From positions 1,859,001 through 1,923,000 of the forward strand of contig NZ_AP023423.1 of NCBI RefSeq assembly GCF_021654335.1: 64,000 bases of DNA. The letters are read 5' to 3'. Every line of letters begins with the position of its first letter. The stretch's first letter is position 1. Made by a program: the position numbers and the translations under genes. The notes beneath the pieces are model-generated. The model was not told where the DNA came from. It did no database searches and saw only the letters and a program-made list of their open reading frames with translations. Shown here piece by piece: positions 60,999-64,000 of the stretch. The stretch is from Sideroxyarcus emersonii. GTDB taxonomy: Bacteria; Pseudomonadota; Gammaproteobacteria; Burkholderiales; Gallionellaceae.

Positions 60999-61901
60999 AT
61001 GCTGACCACCCTCCGCCGCGAGTACGCGCAGCTCATCACCTCCGGCGGGCAACTATTGCTCCTGCTCGTCGGCCTCAAACTGGAATCGCGTACCGGATGG
61101 CTGTGGTGCCTGGGCATCATGGCCGTCGTCAGCCTGCTCGCCTGGTATTCCACCCTGTATCGGCTGCGCACCATCAGCGGCACACCCACCTCCCGCATCG
61201 GCTCGGCTGCGCAAGGTTACGTCGAACTGACCGGGCGCGGCGCGGTGCACGGCACGCCGATCCTTTCGAGGTATTCCAACCTGCCCTGCCTGTGGTGCCG
61301 CTACAAGATGGAACGCAAGCGCAGCGACAACAAGGGCTGGCACACCGAAGAACAAGGCGTAAACAGCGCGCCGTTCCTCATCGACGACGGCAGCGGCAAA
61401 TGCGTGATAGACCCGCAAGGCGCGGAAGTGGTCACCCGGCACAAGGACAGCTGGACCTCGGGCGATTATCGCTATACCGAATGGCGACTCCTCGATATCG
61501 ACGACATCTACGTCCTGGGCGAATTCAAGACGGTGGGCGGAAGCAGCACCACGCTCACGCAGGATGAACTGGTGAAGCAGGTCCTGTCGGAATGGAAGAT
61601 GGACAACGCCGACCTGCTCAAGCGCTTCGATCTGGACAACAACGGCGTACTCGACATGCGGGAATGGATGCTGGCACGCTCGGCCGCGAAACGCGAGGCC
61701 GAAAAACGCCTGGATGAAGCACTTGCCGCTCCGGACATCAATTTCATGCTGCAGCCGCGCGACGGCAGGCTGTTCCTCATCAGCAATCTCGATCAGGACA
61801 AACTGGCCGCCCGTTACAAGCTTTGGGCGTGGGCACATATCGTCATCCTGTTTGGCGCACTGAGCGGTCTGGCCTGGGTGTTGCAGCTGCCCTCATCCTG
61901 A
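60999..61901 (+). CDS. GIDE-domain membrane protein with an EF-hand
   Basis: 300-aa protein. Two N-terminal hydrophobic segments (about residues 13-25 and 34-53) and one C-terminal helix (WAHIVILFGALSGLAWVLQL, about 277-296) frame a central domain resembling GIDE, a domain shared with eukaryotic mitochondrial E3 ligases (MULAN/GIDE): ISGTPTSRIGSAAQGYVELTGRG, PCLWCRYKMERK, FLIDDGSGKCVIDPQGAEV. No RING finger is present. FDLDNNGVLDMREWMLA is a canonical EF-hand calcium loop (Asp1, Asp3, Asn5, Gly6, Glu12). In bacteria GIDE genes often sit near lemA, as here. Biochemical role unknown. Confidence 0.82.
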   Translation: MLTTLRREYAQLITSGGQLLLLLVGLKLESRTGWLWCLGIMAVVSLLAWYSTLYRLRTISGTPTSRIGSAAQGYVELTGRGAVHGTPILSRYSNLPCLWCRYKMERKRSDNKGWHTEEQGVNSAPFLIDDGSGKCVIDPQGAEVVTRHKDSWTSGDYRYTEWRLLDIDDIYVLGEFKTVGGSSTTLTQDELVKQVLSEWKMDNADLLKRFDLDNNGVLDMREWMLARSAAKREAEKRLDEALAAPDINFMLQPRDGRLFLISNLDQDKLAARYKLWAWAHIVILFGALSGLAWVLQLPSS

Positions 61902-62002
61902 ATGCCCTGCGCCGGTCCGGAACGCCGCCCATCTGCGCCCGTGCCCCAATGGTTACCCCGGGCGAATAACCCCATAGAGTTTGTTGTAACTCCGGAGGAT
62001 TC

Positions 62003-64000
62003 ATGAAAGAATCGCCCCCAGTTATGAACAGCTCCACCGAAATCCCCTCCCCAAGTTGCTCAACCGGCCTCACGACCGTTGAATACAGCACGCTATCCGC
62101 CACGGAGCAGGAAAAAATCCTGCACCTGCAGCAGGCCATCCTCGAATCGATAGCGCGGGGCGGGGAAATCACTGCCTTGATAAACCAGTTGTGCAAACTG
62201 GTGGAACAGTTACTGCCGAACTCGGTCGCTTCGGTCATGCTGCTCGACGAGTCGCGCGAACTGCTGAACGTCTACGCTGCGCCGAGCGTGCCGCCCGAAG
62301 GGATCAGCCAGCTGAACGGCCTCCGCCCCGGACCCGGCGGCGGCTCGTGCGGCAATGCCGTATTCCGCAAGGAGCCGCAGTTCGTCGAAAACACGTTCAC
62401 CGACCCGCGCTGGCAGAACCTGCGCCAACTCGCCTACGACTTCAATCTCTGCGCATGCTGGTCGATGCCGATCTTTTCGGCGCAGGGCGCAGTGATCGGC
62501 TCCTTTGCACTCTCCAGCTTCGAGCACCGGCTGCCCAGCGATTTCCACCGCAAGCTGCTCGAGATCGGTGCCTCCATCGTCGGGATCGCTCTCGAGCGCA
62601 GCAAGACGCAGGAGTCGCTGCGGCTGTTCGAAAAGGTGTATGACGGCAGCGAAGAAGGTTTCATGATCACCGACCTGAACCAGCGCATCCTGTCGGTGAA
62701 CCGCGCTTTCTGCAAGGTGCTCGGTTACGAACCCGAAGAGGTCATCGGCGAGACGCCAAGGAAACTGGCTTCCGGCCATCACGACAAGTCTTTCTATAGC
62801 GCAATGTGGGAAAGCATCGAGGTTTTCGGCCACTGGCGCGGCGAGATATGGAACCGGCGCAAGAACGGCGAGGTGTTCCCGGAATGGCTGTCCGTCTCGT
62901 CCGTCAAAGACGCCACCGGAAAAACGACCCACTATGTCGGCATCTTCAGCGACATCAGCGAACGCAAGAATGCCGAGGCGCAGATCCAATATCTGTCGTC
63001 GCACGATCCACTGACCGACCTGCCCAATCGCATCCTGTTCAAGGACCGGCTGGAGAATGCCCTGGCCCATGCCGAGCGCACGCAAAGCCGTGTCGCACTG
63101 CTCACGGTCGATCTCGACAATTTCAAGCTGTTCAACGACTCGCTCGGCCACGCCGTCGGCGATACGCTGCTGCGCAATGTCGCCGCCCGGCTCAAGAACT
63201 GCGTGCGGGCGACCGACACCGTCAGCAGGCAGGGCGGCGACGAGTTCCTGATCGCGCTGGCTGAGCTGCCCGACAGCGATACCGTCGGCACGATCGCGCA
63301 GCACATCCTCGACCAGGTTGCCAAGCCGCTGGATATGGAAGGAAGCCCCCTGTCGCTCTCCTGCTCCATCGGCATCGCCGTCTATCCCGATGATGGCGAG
63401 AGCTACGACATCCTGCTCAAGAAAGCCTCCCTGGCGCTGTATTCAGCCAAGGCGGCCGGACGCAATGCGTGCCACTTCTTTACCGAGCAGATGAACAGCG
63501 ACAGTCTCGAACACCTGCGGATCGCCCACAACCTGCGCCACGCCGTGCAGCGCAACGAGTTCGTGCTGCATTACCAGCCGCAAATCGACCTGGACAGCGG
63601 ACAGCTGATCGGTGCCGAAGCGCTCATCCGCTGGAACCATCCGACCGAAGGGCTGATCCCGCCGGCACGCTTCATTTCCGTCGCCGAGCAGACCGGCCTC
63701 ATCGTGCAGATGGGCGAATGGGCGCTCAATGAGGCATGCAAACAAGCGGTCAGCTGGCAGCGCAGCGATCGGCCGGCGCTCATGGTGGCGGTGAATGTGT
63801 CGGCAGTGCAGTTCAGGCGCGGCAACATGGAGCAGTCGATACGCAAGGCCATCGCCGCAAGCGGCCTGGATCCGACCCTGCTGGAAATCGAGCTCACCGA
63901 ATCGGTCCTGCTGCACGACATGGAATACATGCTCGGCCTGATCAAACGCCTCAAGGAAATCGGCATCACCCTCGCCATCGACGATTTCGGCACCGGTTAT
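62003..64000 (+). CDS. GAF-PAS-GGDEF-EAL cyclic-di-GMP signalling protein (runs off right edge)
   Basis: At least 666 codons without a stop; the C-terminus lies beyond the window. Order: a GAF domain (about residues 50-200; SVMLLDESRELLNVYAAPSV, PGPGGGSCGNAVF), a PAS domain (about 207-325; GFMITDLNQRILSVNRAFCKVLGYEP), a GGDEF domain with intact GGDEF at 411-415 and the RxxD inhibitory site (RATD) five residues before it, and an EAL domain with EAL at 539-541, continuing to DDFGTGY at the window end. Both catalytic motifs are intact so it could make and break c-di-GMP. Start ATG 62003 with GGAGG 7 nt upstream. A cytoplasmic protein by sequence, with no membrane helix seen. Confidence 0.93.
   Translation, partial: MKESPPVMNSSTEIPSPSCSTGLTTVEYSTLSATEQEKILHLQQAILESIARGGEITALINQLCKLVEQLLPNSVASVMLLDESRELLNVYAAPSVPPEGISQLNGLRPGPGGGSCGNAVFRKEPQFVENTFTDPRWQNLRQLAYDFNLCACWSMPIFSAQGAVIGSFALSSFEHRLPSDFHRKLLEIGASIVGIALERSKTQESLRLFEKVYDGSEEGFMITDLNQRILSVNRAFCKVLGYEPEEVIGETPRKLASGHHDKSFYSAMWESIEVFGHWRGEIWNRRKNGEVFPEWLSVSSVKDATGKTTHYVGIFSDISERKNAEAQIQYLSSHDPLTDLPNRILFKDRLENALAHAERTQSRVALLTVDLDNFKLFNDSLGHAVGDTLLRNVAARLKNCVRATDTVSRQGGDEFLIALAELPDSDTVGTIAQHILDQVAKPLDMEGSPLSLSCSIGIAVYPDDGESYDILLKKASLALYSAKAAGRNACHFFTEQMNSDSLEHLRIAHNLRHAVQRNEFVLHYQPQIDLDSGQLIGAEALIRWNHPTEGLIPPARFISVAEQTGLIVQMGEWALNEACKQAVSWQRSDRPALMVAVNVSAVQFRRGNMEQSIRKAIAASGLDPTLLEIELTESVLLHDMEYMLGLIKRLKEIGITLAIDDFGTGY

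Overview
The window looks like chromosome of a GC-rich betaproteobacterium, probably in the Nitrosomonadales/Gallionellaceae range (Sideroxydans- or Gallionella-like). That placement is inference from gene order and protein character; no rRNA gene is present to confirm it. Nearly everything is housekeeping. I see no tRNA, rRNA, CRISPR array, transposase or prophage gene, and no gene-free stretch longer than 300 bases. The largest gaps are 55949-56234 (about 286 bp, repeats plus a heat-shock promoter) and 34590-34825 (about 236 bp, promoter, riboswitch and terminator).

Layout. 1-540 holds the 5' part of a ThiO/DadA-like FAD oxidoreductase on the minus strand. 647-7746 is a type IVa minor-pilin operon (pilE, fimT, pilV, pilW, pilX, pilY1), closed by a strong bidirectional terminator. 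7859-13046 (minus) is ribF-ileS-lspA-ispH. 13209-19460 (minus) is yhdP-nit-tldD, divergent from glnE (19571-22273). glnE runs head-on into a membrane class III adenylate cyclase. 23776-27354 (plus) is ilvE, a 66-aa CHCC zinc-finger protein, waaF and a phosphomannomutase/phosphoglucomutase.

27421-53489 is about 26 kb with every gene on the minus strand. In transcription order it runs leuA, leuC, a small secreted protein, leuD, leuB, asd, fimV, a CbiQ-like membrane protein, truA, trpF, trpB, trpA, accD, a DUF3147-like protein, folC, a SPOR protein, cvpA, purF, [SAM-II riboswitch] paiB-like, metZ, pncC, recA, recX, alaS and a lone response regulator. Many junctions overlap by 1-23 nt, suggesting translational coupling. 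An Lrp/AsnC regulator diverges from leuA. 55361-59352 is the heat-shock set grpE-dnaK-dnaJ with sigma-32-like promoters and copies of a palindromic repeat. The right end carries lemA, an outer-membrane beta-barrel protein, a GIDE-domain protein with an EF-hand, and the start of a GAF-PAS-GGDEF-EAL protein that runs off the window.

Most interesting points: (i) a SAM-II riboswitch with promoter and terminator in front of paiB-metZ; (ii) a 120-bp element with terminal inverted repeats between trpB and trpA, flanked by a near-exact copy of the trpA start, creating a 49-codon reading frame joined to both neighbours by ATGA overlaps; (iii) a signal-peptide protein built of four 11-residue repeats, coupled inside leuC-leuD; (iv) a recA operator-like palindrome of the GAAC-N4-GTTC type rather than the usual betaproteobacterial CTGT-N8-ACAG; (v) an exact 27-bp repeat in opposite orientations on either side of dnaK-dnaJ, plus a third copy split by 59 bp.
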